Positions 35,340 through 47,624 of a stretch of DNA of 64,000 bases are shown here, piece by piece. The notes beneath the pieces were generated by a model. It had not been told where the DNA came from. It ran no database searches and was given only the letters and a program-made list of their open reading frames with translations. The stretch's first letter is position 1. Each line of letters begins with the position of its first letter. This stretch comes from Schistosoma mansoni. Lineage: Eukaryota; Platyhelminthes; Trematoda; Strigeidida; Schistosomatidae. The translations under genes and the position numbers were made by a program. The stretch covers positions 64,152,939-64,216,938 of the forward strand of contig NC_031495.1 in NCBI RefSeq assembly GCF_000237925.1, read 5' to 3'.

Positions 35340-37075
35340 CATTCAAAAATGGTAGGTGATAGCATCCATTGCTATGATGTTAAACTTGAATGGTTTAACA
35401 ATGCAATGGATGCTAATAACTCTGCCTGTAGCTGTTCTAGAGTTATTGGTGGTCTTGTGTCAAAATAAAGGAAGAGGGTTGAGCATGGGGGCCGTCAACC
35501 CCATCCCATAAGAAAAAACCTTGCTGAAAAATCACTAACCAGAATAAACAAATTAAACTATTTAAACTCTGCTCTAGGAGTTCAAGGAAGAATTATGACG
35601 CCTTATGATGAAACACGAGATTCTTTGGAAGTCTCGAGGCCAATGCCCCTTCTAAAACCCAGAGAAACAATTAATATAGGTAAATGGAATGTCTGAACAA
35701 TGTGGGGAACCGGGAAGACAAATCAAATAACTATGGAAATGAGGAGATACAATTTGACAGTGTTCAGAATAAGTTGGAACCATTGTACGTAAGCTGGACA
35801 GAAAAGATTGAATTCGTTAGTCGTGAAGAAAAAAATGCTTCGCACGCACAGAAAGTTGCTCTGGTACTGTTCAAAGAGACACGAAATGCAAGTCAAGACA
35901 GTCTTACTGTATGGAGCTGAAGCGTGAAGAACTACCACAATCATCATCAAAAATGTACAAGTATTTACAAACAATATTCCATACACACGAACAAATACAG
36001 ACGAAGACAGCAAATATAGCAGCAGTCTCTGCATCAATAGGCCTCAACATGCACATAGGAAAAAGCAAGATTCTCAGAAATAACACGGAGAACGTCAACC
36101 CCATCACACTTGATGGAGAAACTCTGGAAGATGTAGAAACATTCATGTACTTGGGAAGCATCATTGATAAACAAGGAGGGTCTGATGCAGATGTAAAAGT
36201 GAGGATTGGCAAAGCAAGGACAGCATTTCTACAATTGAAGAACATATGGAACGATTGTCAACTAATTTCGAAGTGAGAATCTTCAATATGAACGTCAAGA
36301 CAGTTCTATTGTATGGAGTTGAAGCGTGAAGAACTACCACAATCATCATCAAAAATGTACACGTATTTATAAACAATTGTCTATATATAATGCTGAATGT
36401 CCGTTGGTCGGATACCATCAACAACAACCTACTGTGGGAGAGCACAAACCAGCTTCCAACTGAAGAGGAAATTAGTAGGAGACATTGGAAGTGGATAGAA
36501 CACACATTGAGGAAATCATCAAACTTCATCACGAGGCAAGCCTTAACATGGAATTTTGAATGGAAACAAAGAAGAGGAGGGCCAAAGAACACATTGCGTC
36601 TGGAATCGGAAACAGACATGAAAAGTGTTATAACTGGCCGATTTTGAACGCTATATTCGCTACCCTAGGCTAGTTCCGTACCCCCGAGCTAGAACTACTC
36701 CGCGACTTGAAGACGAGAGAAAAGGCACGAAGTTTGAGGGAAGCACTTTACTACAGGGTTCAATCTTGTTACAGAAAATCATAGGTATTTATAGATGTTA
36801 GCCAATCCATTAACGACATATTATGATACCGACCAATAGTATCACGCCACGTTGGAACTCTAGAATGTTCCATCATATTCTGATTGGCTGGGGCTCTTTA
36901 TGAGCCTCTGGAGGCTTTGTTGGAGTTCTCCGGAAGTCGACTAAACAAAAAGAATGAATGTTCCTTGGCAAGAACTGGAAAGGAAGGCCGAGCACAGGGT
37001 TGGTTGGCGAATCCAGTTGAGTGGATTATGCTCCTCCACGAGGGGTAACAAGCATGAGTAACTAAGCAAGTAAGT
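35340..37075 (+). mobile_element. RTE-like LINE (SR2/Perere-3 type), internally deleted
   Basis: Has a 5' UTR (35455-35515), the start of the endonuclease ORF (ETINIGKWNV, TNQITMEMRRYN near 35720), then jumps to the RT C-terminal part (ASIGLNMHIGKSKIL; FMYLGSIIDKQGGSDADVKV) and the tail ([11 protein letters not shown]; 3' end with AACAAGCATGAGTAACTAAG). An 85 bp segment appears twice (35893-35978 and 36295-36380). A solo LTR interrupts it at 36626-36947. Confidence 0.85.
36626..36947. repeat. Solo LTR (322 bp) nested in the RTE-like LINE
   Basis: TGTTATAACTGG ... GACTAAACA with the target duplication AAAAG at 36621-36625 and 36948-36952. The length is close to that of Boudicca-type Gypsy LTRs, but I could not confirm the family. 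Fossil. Confidence 0.8.
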
Positions 37076-37602
37076 TTAATACTTATTTTGTCTTTTTATC
37101 GATAACAATACATCTGCTATCAAGAAATGTAATCCAATAAAAAAGAATCTCTCATTAAACTATAATACCACATGGTAACCATGATAGAAATAAAGTAAAA
37201 AGTATAATAAAACAGGAAAAAATCGTTTTTTTTTTCAATTTTCGGGGGTTAGAATTCAATATTAAAATCAAATAAATTAGATCAAAATAAAAAAAATTGA
37301 GTAGCTTGAAAAATGAATTAGTTTTTAAAATTGAATAAGAACAAAAAAAGATAATCAATTTCAGACGTTCTTTTATTACCCCCCCCCACAACCACTACCA
37401 CACCCACCCTTCCCCCCACCCCCATGTCATTCTTAAGAAAAAAAATTTTTTCAGTTCAAGTTTTTTGGAAATTAAATTTTTTAGGTCATGAATAAAGAAA
37501 AAAAAGAAAAAAAATTGAAGAAATAAATTGAAATATTTTTTTTGGTTGTTGTTGCTATTTTGATTTGAAACTACTACTTTTAGACTAAAGTAATATAATC
37601 GT
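37076..37602. other. Low-complexity A/T and C-rich island
   Basis: Poly-A/T runs and a C-rich patch at 37380-37422. No exon recognised. Confidence 0.4.
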
Positions 37603-37945
37603 GGTAAGCAAAGATGGATAGTGGCTAGCAGTGGAATCCAGTTTGACGTGCGTTTCGTTCTATGCACATATGCCAATTAATGAATGACCAGTCGCAGTCC
37701 AGAACATCAAATGGAAAGATCAAACACACAATACTAAGTGAATTAAACTTCACCTCATTGCACAAGAAAGTGGCTATCACGACTCAGTAGCTGAGTGGAT
37801 AACGCGATGGCGTTTGAAGCGAACGGCACCGGGTTCGAGTCCCAGAATGAATACTAAATCTGAGATGCAGGTACATCCAACTGACGAGTCCCAGGTAGGA
37901 TGAAATGCTAGCCACTATTCATCTTTGCTTACAATTTTTGTGAAA
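37603..37945. repeat. Family A SINE, rearranged
   Basis: A minus HHR/tail piece (37603-37665) joins a forward unit that starts in the tail (GCACATATGCCAATTAATGA), crosses the ACTAAGTGAATTAAACTTCA junction, and runs through the tRNA-like part and HHR to 37945. Confidence 0.85.
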
Positions 37946-38149
37946 TAAGGCTATATCAAGGCAAGTGAATTTAAAGTAACATAAGATTGGATGTTTTGAA
38001 TATTTTTTAAAATTCAGTATAAAATATTAGATGTTTTTGAGGAATACAGTAAGTCTAGAGCTATTGTTTAATGTATGTAATTAACTACAATAAAAAATTC
38101 ACAAAGGTTTAGGTGATTTAAGCTGTTAAAACATTGAAAATCTAGTAAT

Positions 38150-38355
38150 ACTAGTGGTTAAGCGCTCGCGCTCGAGACCCGTAGGTCCTGGGTTCGAATC
38201 TCGTGAGACGAAATCGTGGATACGCACTGCTGAGGAGGAATCCCACAATAGGACGAGTTGGCCGTCCAGTGCTTCGAGGTTTTCGATGGTGGTCTAGCTT
38301 CAATTGACTCATGATTTCAACCATAAAATCACTAAAACCTCCAAAAAAGCCACTT
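38150..38355 (+). repeat. Family B SINE, from tRNA-like part to tail
   Basis: GGTCCTGGGTTCGAATCTCG B box and a damaged HHR (GGAGGAATCCC). Confidence 0.85.
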
Positions 38356-38599
38356 CTGATAATACTAGATAACTGTTTTAGGCTAGTATATGTTTCATCA
38401 ACAGTATGCTCCTGATGATCAGAGAAAAGATCAGTATTACATAATTACTAATCTCTATAAACATCGTTACTAAGGTACTTTAATTAAAAGCTCATAACTT
38501 ATTGCAATAATATATAATGGAAAATTCAAAGACACTATAGTAGTTAGTGGTACCTTTCTATTTGTCTAGTTTTTGTGTAAACAAATTGTAGTTTCAACT

Positions 38600-38998
38600 C
38601 ACTAGATATTATTTGTTTGAATCTTCCCATTGATGCTTTTGAGGACTGCAATTGATCAGTCTCTTATTGGCATATGCTCATACTGTGCGTATTGCCTCGA
38701 TATAGCCTTGATTCACAAGCATTATAAGCAAAGATGGACTCAGTAGCTGAGTGGATAACACGATGTCATTTGAAACGAACGGTACTGGGTTCGAGTCCTA
38801 GAGTGAACATTAACTCTGAGATGCAAACACATTCAGCCGTAGAGTCCTGGATTCCACTGCTAGCGAATATCCATCTTTGCTTAGAATACTTGTGAATTAA
38901 GGCTATACGGAGGCAATTGCGCACAATATGCACATTTACCAATAAGAGACTGATCAATTAAAAACCTAAACATCAATGGAAAGATTCAAACAGACAAT
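38600..38998. repeat. Family A SINE, fold-back copy
   Basis: A minus tail (38600-38735) meets a forward full unit (38736-38998). The HHR core is deleted in the forward unit (CAGCCGTAGAGTCCTGG). Confidence 0.85.
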
Positions 38999-39864
38999 AA
39001 AAAGTACATTTATTCATGGTAAATGTTTCGAAAGCTTAATTGTCAGTTAATTAAGTGAAATGAAAATTTAAGTAATTTCAAAATATTTATCATGACTCCG
39101 CTTATAGGAATCGAACCCGTAGCATTTGGTCTCATGAGTGAAATCTTGAAGTCTAAACTAATGAATTGGCACGTAAAGATATTAATATACATTTTCAATC
39201 AATCTACGACATTAGAAAATGATCGTGCAATGTTTTAGACTGATTACAGTTGAACATTAACAGAACAGGATGCCAGCTCAGTGATCTACAGATTAATTGC
39301 TCGTAGGAAGAAATAGCTGTTCTAATGCTTGCAGGTTTTTATGGATATATATATATATAATTTGATACGAAATCTGATGGTTCATGTTCAGTAGCAACTT
39401 ATGTTGCCCTTAAACTATCATAAGGTGGTGTTCTTCTTATGAGAATAAATACTGGAACACTAAAAAGGTTTTCATACTGAAAAATTATGTATGACGAACA
39501 AGTGATATGTATGTATATAATGATAAAATTCAAGATTATTTTTTACTTCACTGAATGACACTAGTTTGACAACTAATAAAAATCAAGAAGCATCGACTAA
39601 CTTTTTTGTCCTAGAATGGGAGTGTTCAACATTGGGGATTCAAAACTCCATCAGGAGTCAAACACAAAACCTCTAGAGTTTGATGAAAATAAATGACTAT
39701 GTGGACCATTAGTTTGTTATTAAATGGTACAATTTTAGCTTTAATCAATTTATGACATAATATGATATTTATTCCATGTCATTAATAACAACTGTTTCAT
39801 CATTAAAATATTTGGACTCTATCAGTCATATTTTTTAATCAGAAACTCAGGTAAATTTTAAACA
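38999..39864. other. Unassigned; decayed family B trace at 39250-39345
   Basis: AACATTAACAG..CAGGATGCC and GCTCAGTGATCTACAG point to a very old B copy. No exon recognised. Confidence 0.4.
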
Positions 39865-39876
39865 AAGTTACGGCGA

Positions 39877-40193
39877 ATTCACTTGGTATTATTTGTTGAA
39901 ATCTTCTCATTGATGTTTAAGACTGAGACTGATCAATTGCAGTCCTAAATATCAATGGGATGATTCAAACAGACAATACTAAGTGAATTTAAACTTCATC
40001 CCATTGCAGTGGCTATTACGACTCAGTAGCTGAGTGGATAACGCAATGGCGTTTGAAGTGAAAGGTACTGGGTTCGAGTCTCAGAGTGAAGATCAAATCT
40101 GTGATGCAGGTACATCTAGCTGACGAGTCCCAAATAGGACGAAACGCCCGTCAAACTGGATTCCACTGCTAGCCATTATCCATCTTTGCTTAT
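39877..40193 (+). repeat. Family A SINE, fold-back copy with 12 bp target duplication
   Basis: Flanked by AAGTTACGGCGA at 39865-39876 and 40194-40205. Inside, an inverted tail (39877-39910) is followed by a forward tail, then a complete tRNA-like part, HHR and GCTTAT end. One insertion event therefore carried the fold-back. Confidence 0.9.
40114..40161 (+). ncRNA. Hammerhead ribozyme motif (family A, AAA subtype)
   Basis: Core CTGACGA, helix II GTCC/GGAC, GAAA, AC-GCCC-GT helix III and GTC are intact. An AAA follows the cleavage site before CTGGAT, so the base of helix I cannot pair normally. Confidence 0.65.
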
Positions 40194-40660
40194 AAGTTAC
40201 GGCGAGATTATAATTTATGGACGGACCAATCAGATTTAAGATAACAAGTCTTGGATTTTGGCTCGAAATTCACTTACCTATTTGACCAAATAGCATCTTG
40301 ACATTTTAGCTGATGTTAGTTCATGATAAAAAATTGTAAATCTAATTCCCAACCCCTAACAATCAACTATGAATCAGAAAACCTTATTCTTCAAACTGCT
40401 TTATAACTCTCATCTGATCCTAGTTATTAGGCGGACATTCTCAGGGTCACTTTGGTGTCACTCAAAGATCATCTATACGTTATAGTCTCACCGTAACTTA
40501 CTGGTGAACTAATTATTATAATTGATTTATAATGATTTTGTTTTTCATTTTTACATTACATTCATCACAGACTGATCTTAGTTTAGATATCACTCATCTT
40601 TACAAAACCTCTTTTCAATGAACCAATCTGTTCAGTTTAGTTAAGTTGAATCCATGCAAT

Positions 40661-40975
40661 AATCATCTTGTCAAAATAATCTAATCTATTTTAATAGTTG
40701 AGATCATCAGACAATTGAAGCTACACCATCATGGAAAACCTGGAAACATTGGACGACCGTTTTGTCTTACTGTAAGACTCTTCAGCAATGTGCAACAATC
40801 ATCTTGTCAAAATAAACTAATCTATTTTAATAATTGATATGTTGAGTCAATTGAAGCTAGACCATCATGGAAAACCTGTAAGCACTGGACGAACGTTTCG
40901 TTCTATTGTAGGATTCCTCATCGGTGTGCATCTACGATCCCGCCTCGTGAGATCTCGCTCACGTGAGACTAGTCA
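40661..40975 (-). repeat. Two family B SINE fragments in a tandem duplication
   Basis: AATCATCTTGTCAAAATAA at 40661 and 40797, each followed by a minus B 3' end; the unit is about 136 bp. Confidence 0.75.
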
Positions 40976-41397
40976 TAGTTCATAATTCACATGATTACTT
41001 TCATTATATTAAACAAGTATCATATATACTTAACTCTTTCCCTTCAAAAAGGCAAAAAAAGTAGAACTAATCAACGAGTTGACATTTATTTCAATATTTT
41101 ATATATATACCCATTAAAATAATTTCATTTATCAAATTTAATTTTGACTATATTTACCCCCCCCCCCTTTTAACTCATTTGAAAAGTTGAAAAGGTACCT
41201 AATAGATCATGATAGACTAGGCAACTATACCGATGGGGAAATGAAAAAAAAATACAAAAAAAAGAAACAAAAAAATACAAAAAAAACATCGATGAAATTA
41301 GAAAAAAAATTTTCCCTGATGAACAAAATTTTAATTTTTTTTTGCTAAAATGAAAATGAAAACAATTTGTCATTTAAATAAGTCAATTTATAATTAT
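40976..41397. other. AT-rich, homopolymer-rich island
   Basis: C run at 41158-41167 and long A runs at 41246-41344. No exon recognised. Confidence 0.4.
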
Positions 41398-42365
41398 AGC
41401 TTCAATGGACTAATGATCTTAACTTTTAAAAGTACTGTGATATTGACAAAAACCTACTTCTGATATTAATCATCGTGTGCTCAATAGTGACTGGCTACAA
41501 GAGGTATTTCATAGAGTTCTAGTGAGAAGCCGTGACCAATGGAGTTCAACCAGGTCTGTTGTGAGATAGTAACTCATTGAAGACAATGGTGGATGTGTGT
41601 TATATCTTGTAACCGAGTGGATGCCTAGTTAATGTATGACGTTACGAAACCGCCAATCAGAGAGCAGCGAATTATCGATTGGAACAGTGACACACGAAAA
41701 CCGTACGAGCAGTCTAGAGCGCTAAACGATTCGGCTTCTGCCTAGCCCAGCCAGTTAAGTCCAAAAACACCAATAACAGCCTCTGTGGTATGAATCATTA
41801 TTCCCCAACATACTGGGTTTAAATATCAACCAAATAGACCACATCATACTATAAAATAGAAAATAACATTTACACAAGATTTGGCAAAATGTGGCTGTGA
41901 ATAGGGGAGGGGGAACAGTAATCAATAGACTGGGGATAACTCAAGAATGGTAAATCGTGTAATAACAGTTCATAGGTCGAAATAAAGCTTATAATAAGAG
42001 GGACACGAATATGAATAGTTTAATTACTTAACAATTATACAATAGGGAATATACATATCATATTGGTCTATAAATAGTCCTCTAAAGTTATCATTCACAA
42101 TTCTTTTCGGGATACAACAATGTGTCGATCAGTTTCATGCATTAGTTGAAGTTAGACAATAACACCGTTGGAAGCCGGCCGGTTCAGTGGTCTAATGGTT
42201 AAGCGCTTGCGCGTGAGATCGATAGATCCTGTGTTCGAATCTCGTGAGGCGGGATCGTGGATGCTCATGGCTGAGGAGTCCCACACTAGAATGAAACAGC
42301 CGTCCAGTGCATCTAGGTTTTCCATGGTGGTCTAGCTTCAATTGACTTATGATGTCAGCTATTAG
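41398..42365 (+). repeat. Family B SINE split by a solo LTR
   Basis: 41398-41597 holds a preceding unit tail, the junction and the head; 42120-42365 holds the tRNA-like part, HHR and tail. Confidence 0.85.
41598..42119 (-). repeat. Solo LTR (522 bp) nested in a SINE
   Basis: On plus TGTTATATC ... GGGATACAACA with target duplication ATGTG at 41593-41597 and 42120-42124. Same family as 53798-54284. Fossil. Confidence 0.85.
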
Positions 42366-42417
42366 AATTGTAATTTTGTTTATAAAATAGACAATTAAAC
42401 AAAAGCAATTAATATTT

Positions 42418-42712
42418 TAGGAGACATTATAATATATAGACGTATCAATCAGGTAAAAGAGAACAAGTTTTAGATTTTGCTGCGAAATTCATTCATTCGT
42501 TTGGCACAATACCATCTTGTCATTATAGATGATGTCAGTTCATGATGAAAACCTTAAATCTAATTCCTTACCTTAAATATCAACTGTAAATCATAATTGT
42601 AATTCCACACACAGGTTTATAATCTTCATTTAGTCTTACTTATTAGATGGACACCCTGAAGGTCACTTCAGAGTCGCTTAAAGGTCATCCATACATTTCA
42701 GTCTTACCAATT
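42418..42712 (+). repeat. Family H MITE-like repeat, diverged
   Basis: Follows the 40194 copy along its length (ATATAGACG..CAATCAGG; AGTTCATGATGAAAA; ATTAGATGGACACC). Ends decayed. Confidence 0.6.
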
Positions 42713-42727
42713 TTTGACTATCAGTTC

Positions 42728-42880
42728 ATAGTTGAAAGCGTCAGTCAATTGAAGCTAGACCACCATGGAAAACCTGGAAGCACTGGACGACCGTCTCATC
42801 CTATTGTGGGACTCCTTAGCAGTACACATCCACGATCCCATCTCAATAGATTCGAAACAAGGGCCCACCAGTCTGGTAGT
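42728..42880 (-). repeat. Family B SINE, 3' part
   Basis: Minus copy from the tail to the tRNA B box; HHR core mutated (CTAAGGA). Confidence 0.85.
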
Positions 42881-43054
42881 AACTGAAAGTAACCTAAATC
42901 TAATAAACATTTAGTTATTATATACATTAAACTCAATACAATTTATGACAAATTACAATGTTTACTTTTCTATGATTATTTGCTTAGAATAAACTGATTG
43001 AGTAAATATTTGAAACAGATTTATGTAAAGAAAAAACCGGAAAAAATTATTTTT

Positions 43055-43440
43055 CAGTAGTTGAAATCATGAATCAATTGAAGCTAGACCACCATGGAAA
43101 ACTTGGAAGCACTGGACGACCGTGTCGTCCTATAGTGGGACTCCTCAGTAGTGCGCATCCACGATCCCGCATGCACAAATCGAACACAGGACTTATCGAT
43201 CTCGCGCTCGAACGCTTGACCTCTAGACCACTGAACCGGTCGGCATCCAACGGTGTTATTGTCTAACTTCAACCGATCCATGAAATTGAGCGACACATCC
43301 ACCATTGTCTTCAATGAGTTACTATCTCACAACAGACCTAGTTGAACTCCACTGGTCATGGCTTCTCACTAGAACTCCAGTAAATACCTCTTGAATCCAG
43401 TCACTAGTGAGCATATGTTGATTAATATTTTTGTTAAACT
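43055..43440 (-). repeat. Family B SINE, full length
   Basis: Complete minus copy from the GTTGAAATCATGAATC tail to the CACTAGTGAGCATATGTTGA head. HHR GAAA box mutated. Confidence 0.9.
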
Positions 43441-44138
43441 GGTTTTTTTGGAAAATCTAATATTCGATAGTTAACCTCAATGTGACTACTTGTCTAAATA
43501 ATCTCATATCTTATGGATAATGATTCAAAGTTGGGTGGTCAGAGGAAGTCTACAGAAAGCCCTATTTGTCACTATACAATGGATAGCTTATTTTTGTTTT
43601 GTTTAAGGGAAGGAAAAGGGTTTAGAAAATATTTTTATTTCCAGATGATCCTCATTATAAACTAATCAGTTGTGGTGTATCATAGGAAATCAGAGAATAT
43701 TGGATAGATGTTTTATCGTAATATGAGACTCCTCAACACTAAATAAAGACTACTTCACCGTAGGTTATATCTAAGACCTTCACTATTCATGACATGAGCT
43801 CGATCGGTAAACTATTGAGTACACATTTTGAACTTTAATTGATTCGTGATAAAGCGTAACGATTATCCTTTATCACTGGTAAATACTATGTTATTGTTGA
43901 CGTATCTGGACTTCATTCATACTAATGAAAATTTCTGACTTGTCAAAATTTACAAGTGTCCTAATATTGCAGAATTATACATCTTGGTAGCCAGGGAGAT
44001 TCATGAATTTGATTTTTGGCCACAACTTTTTACCTAAGGACTAGTGAGATTATTCATCTACTCAAAGTAAAGTAGGTTAAGTTGAGTTTGGATTCGCTAC
44101 CTCAAGATCGAAAATCTGGCGCCTTGATCATATAAAAC
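43441..44138. other. Unassigned
   Basis: Nothing recognised. Confidence 0.3.
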
Positions 44139-44464
44139 ATTACTCCACTAAGCAAAGATGGATAGTGCAATGGGGTGAATCTTCCCATTGATGTTTAGGC
44201 GAAAATTTCTGAGTTTGAGTCCCAGAGTGAACATCAACTCTGTGATGCAGGTACGCCAAGCTGACGAGTCCCAATTGGACGAAACGCGCGTCTTGAATTC
44301 CACTGCTACCCAATATCCATCTTTGCTCACAATACTTGTGAAATAAGGCTATATCTAGGCAATACGCACAGTATGCACATATACCAATAAGAGACTGACC
44401 AGTTAGTCCTTAGCATCAATGGGAAGATTCAAACAAACAATACTAAGTGAATTACTCCACTAAG
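44139..44464 (+). repeat. Family A SINE with 14 bp target duplication
   Basis: ATTACTCCACTAAG at 44139-44152 and 44451-44464. The insert 44153-44450 begins with scrambled inverted tail pieces (CAAAGATGGATAGTG; GAATCTTCCCATTGATGTTT) before a forward B box, HHR and tail ending ACTAAGTGA. Confidence 0.9.
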
Positions 44465-45007
44465 TTTCTGGGTACTTCATTAATGAAGTTTAATCATTAA
44501 AATAAAAAGAAGAAACATACATAACCCACAGATTAACCATCTAGGAATGAATAGCTTCAATAGAATGTTCTATTCTATTTAAAAAGGTGCAACTTTTAAC
44601 TGTCAAACTGCACAGATACCTAATAGTCATTGGTTAGAAGTACAGTACTTCCTTTATTACATTTCAATTTGGTCATGTGATGTTGCAAGGTCATATGATA
44701 TGTGTATATTATGAATGTTAGGCGACAATTATGATTGAACTATTTATCTAGTTATATTCATTGCCCACATGTATTTGTCTAGGTGTTTTCTGGATAAACA
44801 ATAATATAAAACTGTTTTGTGTATTATTATTATTTGGCTTATAATAGCAGAACTTCTAGGATCAGTGATTGTTTTCTGTCTCTTTCTGTCTGTCTCCAAA
44901 AAGATTTATCTAAGTGTTAGGAATAGTGAGTTACTGACTTCATCAGATTGGAAAATATAATAGTCGCACCAGAATTAAGATTATTAATAATTAACAGTAT
45001 AGTCAAG
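44465..45007. other. Unassigned AT-rich stretch
   Basis: (TCTG)-rich patch at 44875-44897; no exon recognised. Confidence 0.3.
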
Positions 45008-45297
45008 ACATAGTAGTTAGGTGAATAACTCGATGGTGTTTAAGGCGAACGGTACTCGGTTCAAGTCTCAGAGTGTACACCAACTGTGGGATGCAGATTC
45101 ATCCAGGTGACGAGTTCCAAATAGGATGAAACGCGCGTGTAGGATTCCACCGCTAACCACTATCCATCTCTTCTTAGAATGCTTGTAACTTAAGGCAATA
45201 TCGAAGCAATATGCACAGTATGCACATATGCCAATAAGCGACTAATCAATTGTATTCCTAAACATCAATGAGAAGATTCAAGTAAACAATACCATGT
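45008..45297 (+). repeat. Family A SINE, forward copy
   Basis: Diverged tRNA-like part (GTAGTTAGGTGAATAACTCG; GGTTCAAGTCTCAG), HHR with core GTGACGA, tail to ACAATACCATGTGAAT. Confidence 0.85.
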
Positions 45298-45510
45298 GAA
45301 TGTATACAAACAAATATCGTGCTTTTACTATAAAATAACTCATTATTGTTACACGTTAAGTGTGTTGTTTGTTAACGTTTTCGTGGTTAAGGGAAACGAA
45401 TTTTTTATACGTTGTAAGTTTGCATTTTATATGAGATTACCATATCAGCTCAGTCAATTAATTAGTCGAACTCTATCCGTATGAATTTATCTAAAAGCAT
45501 GATATATTCA

Positions 45511-45965
45511 CTGTGCACGCGTATATAGCCTCTACCAGGGAAGTCCTAACCACTAGATTCTCGCACCAGGGGTGTTGTTTACAAAATTGAGGGGACGAAA
45601 GGCGAATGTCCGGTTCTTTAACCAGATTGGTGGACACGGAAACTCCATCTAGGGGAGTTGGAAAACCCTGATTCCAAACCAATGGTGCACATGGACTCCA
45701 GTAACCTGAGAGAACAAATGGTGTATGAACCAATTGTTGGTCACTGGCTACCATGAGACTGCATCTCCTCACGATGTTCCACTGCCTTGTGAATCAGACC
45801 TTTAGGTCAAAGGCTCCAGATGTGGTCCCCTAAGAAAAGCACCTGCTTCAGTTTGGACATCTGAGCAGTATCACAGCCCTCACACAAATCAAATGAGATT
45901 TGTGTGGCACACGTATATCTGGTGCCCTTTTGTACCAATATTTATGTGTTTAAATAAATAAATAA
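45511..45965 (+). repeat. Family C, 5'-truncated copy
   Basis: Starts GCACGCGTATATAGCC and ends in AAATAAATAAATAAA. The opposite strand is open for 93 codons. Confidence 0.85.
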
Positions 45966-46170
45966 AATGTGCACTATGTATGAGTGTATATTATCCCATG
46001 TAAGATTGATTCGATGCTATGTCACCCTGAGAGAATGAAAGGGAACAATTTACGAGGTAAATTGTTTATTCACTAATACCAGATATCCAGCCAAAATAAC
46101 CTGTCTCTTACATGCTAATCCATTATAGATCAAGAATATGGTATCAGCCTGATTAACATGTATATAGTGT

Positions 46171-46478
46171 TGTAGTGAACAAAACACGGGTGGGGACAAT
46201 CGGATGTATTTAAGCACAAATTACAGACTATCTCACTAAATTCTGATAACCATACAGTAGTAAACAGTTAATTTGCAAAATAACAATCAATTGTCTCAAT
46301 CTTCACTGTTCCTTCTGTAAATATTAGTCCGTCTTCTCTGATTTCATTGTTTATGCATTTTCATACCGATTGCGCTTCATTCCTGTTCTTTCCTTATCAA
46401 TATTCTGCCAAAATACATTCTATGTCTGACTATCACCATATACTACTTATGAGGATATAAGTAGACCACACCACAGTA
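46171..46478 (+). repeat. Family D repeat, full length
   Basis: GTAGTGAACAAAACACGGGT to TACTACTTATGAGGATATAA and GTAGACCACACC. Confidence 0.8.
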
Positions 46479-47034
46479 TGACTATCAACGAAATTGGGAA
46501 AATATATGACAAACTACACACTAATGTCTATTCACATTCATTAGACATTCTCAAATTTTTATAATTAGCTACATACATTAACATATTTACATATATGTTT
46601 CATTTTTCTGTAACTCCAGATACTTTTGGATCCTCAAGAAAGATTCTGTATGTTTCTTGTTCCCTTAACTACAATCTGACACCTAGATGTCAACGTCTGT
46701 TAATATTCGGCGCCGGATAACAAGACATTGAATTCATCACCAGTTATATTAGTTTCCTCAAAATTGAAGATATACCTACCTAATGAATGACAAATGATTT
46801 AAAACCTCCGACAACCTAACAACCTACCAGACTTCAAATATATATTTCACAATCAATAATTCATTATATAAACGATATATAGATGAAATATATGATATAC
46901 ATATATCATATGGTTAGTTCACCTTAACATTTCATGCTGAGAGAAAAACGAAATAGTAACCTGATATTTCGACATATATATACATATAAGGGGATTGTTT
47001 GTGGAGACTTTTTTTAGTAATTTTTTATATATAG
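46479..47034. other. AT-rich stretch
   Basis: ATAT-rich near-palindrome around 46880-46915; nothing else recognised. Confidence 0.3.
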
Positions 47035-47410
47035 TTGACATCATGTGCTCACTAGTGACTGACCCCATAAGGTATTTCCTGGGGTTCTAGTGAGAAGCCG
47101 TGACCAGTGGAGTTCAACCAGGTCTGTTGTGAGATAGTAACTCACTGAAGACAATTGGTGAAATGGTTGCTCAACTTCGTGGATCGGTTGAAGTTAGACA
47201 ATAACACAAATGGATATCGGTCGGCTCAGTGGTCTATCTGTTAAGTGCTCGCGCGCAAGACTTGTAGGTCCTTGGTTCGAATCTCGCTCGCGAGGCGGGA
47301 TCGTGGATGTGCATGACTGAGGAGTCCTACAATAGGATGAAATGGCCATCCAGTGCTTCGAGGTTTTCCATGGTGGTCTAGCTTAAATTGACTCATAATT
47401 TCAATCATAT
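47035..47410 (+). repeat. Family B SINE, full length
   Basis: Head, tRNA-like part (GGCTCAGTGGTCTATCTG; GGTTCGAATCTCG), HHR with CTGAGGA, GTCC/GGAT, GAAATGGCCATC, tail. Confidence 0.9.
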
Positions 47411-47624
47411 TGCGTGCTGGATGAAGAATCTGTTATGTTGTATTTTTAACATTTTATTTAGACATGATATTGGTTGACTAATTATTGGATATTACCAAAA
47501 TCTGTGTATAATTATGAGTGTAATTGTTATATAAGTAGTTGTTTTCTTTTGGAGGATGAATTAAACTTTTTTCTACCATTGATATTAATCGGCTTATTTG
47601 CATTCTATAAATCTCATTGTTTCC

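Larger units (their letters stand above)
39865..40499 (+). repeat. Family H MITE-like element with 20 bp inverted ends, split by a SINE
   Basis: Left end AAGTTACGGCGAGATTATAA (39865-39876 plus 40206-40213, also present from 40194) and right end TTATAGTCTCACCGTAACTT (40480-40499) are reverse complements at 18 of 20 bases. The SINE at 39877-40193 sits inside the left end. Confidence 0.7.

Noticed and set aside
37155-37391. Hydrophobic minus frame as a missing TM exon of the GPCR
   Set aside because: Low-complexity poly-T DNA produces the Leu/Phe/Ile run; no GPCR motif or splice sites.
45491-45772. 93-codon minus frame as a host gene
   Set aside because: It lies inside repeat family C and recurs in other copies.
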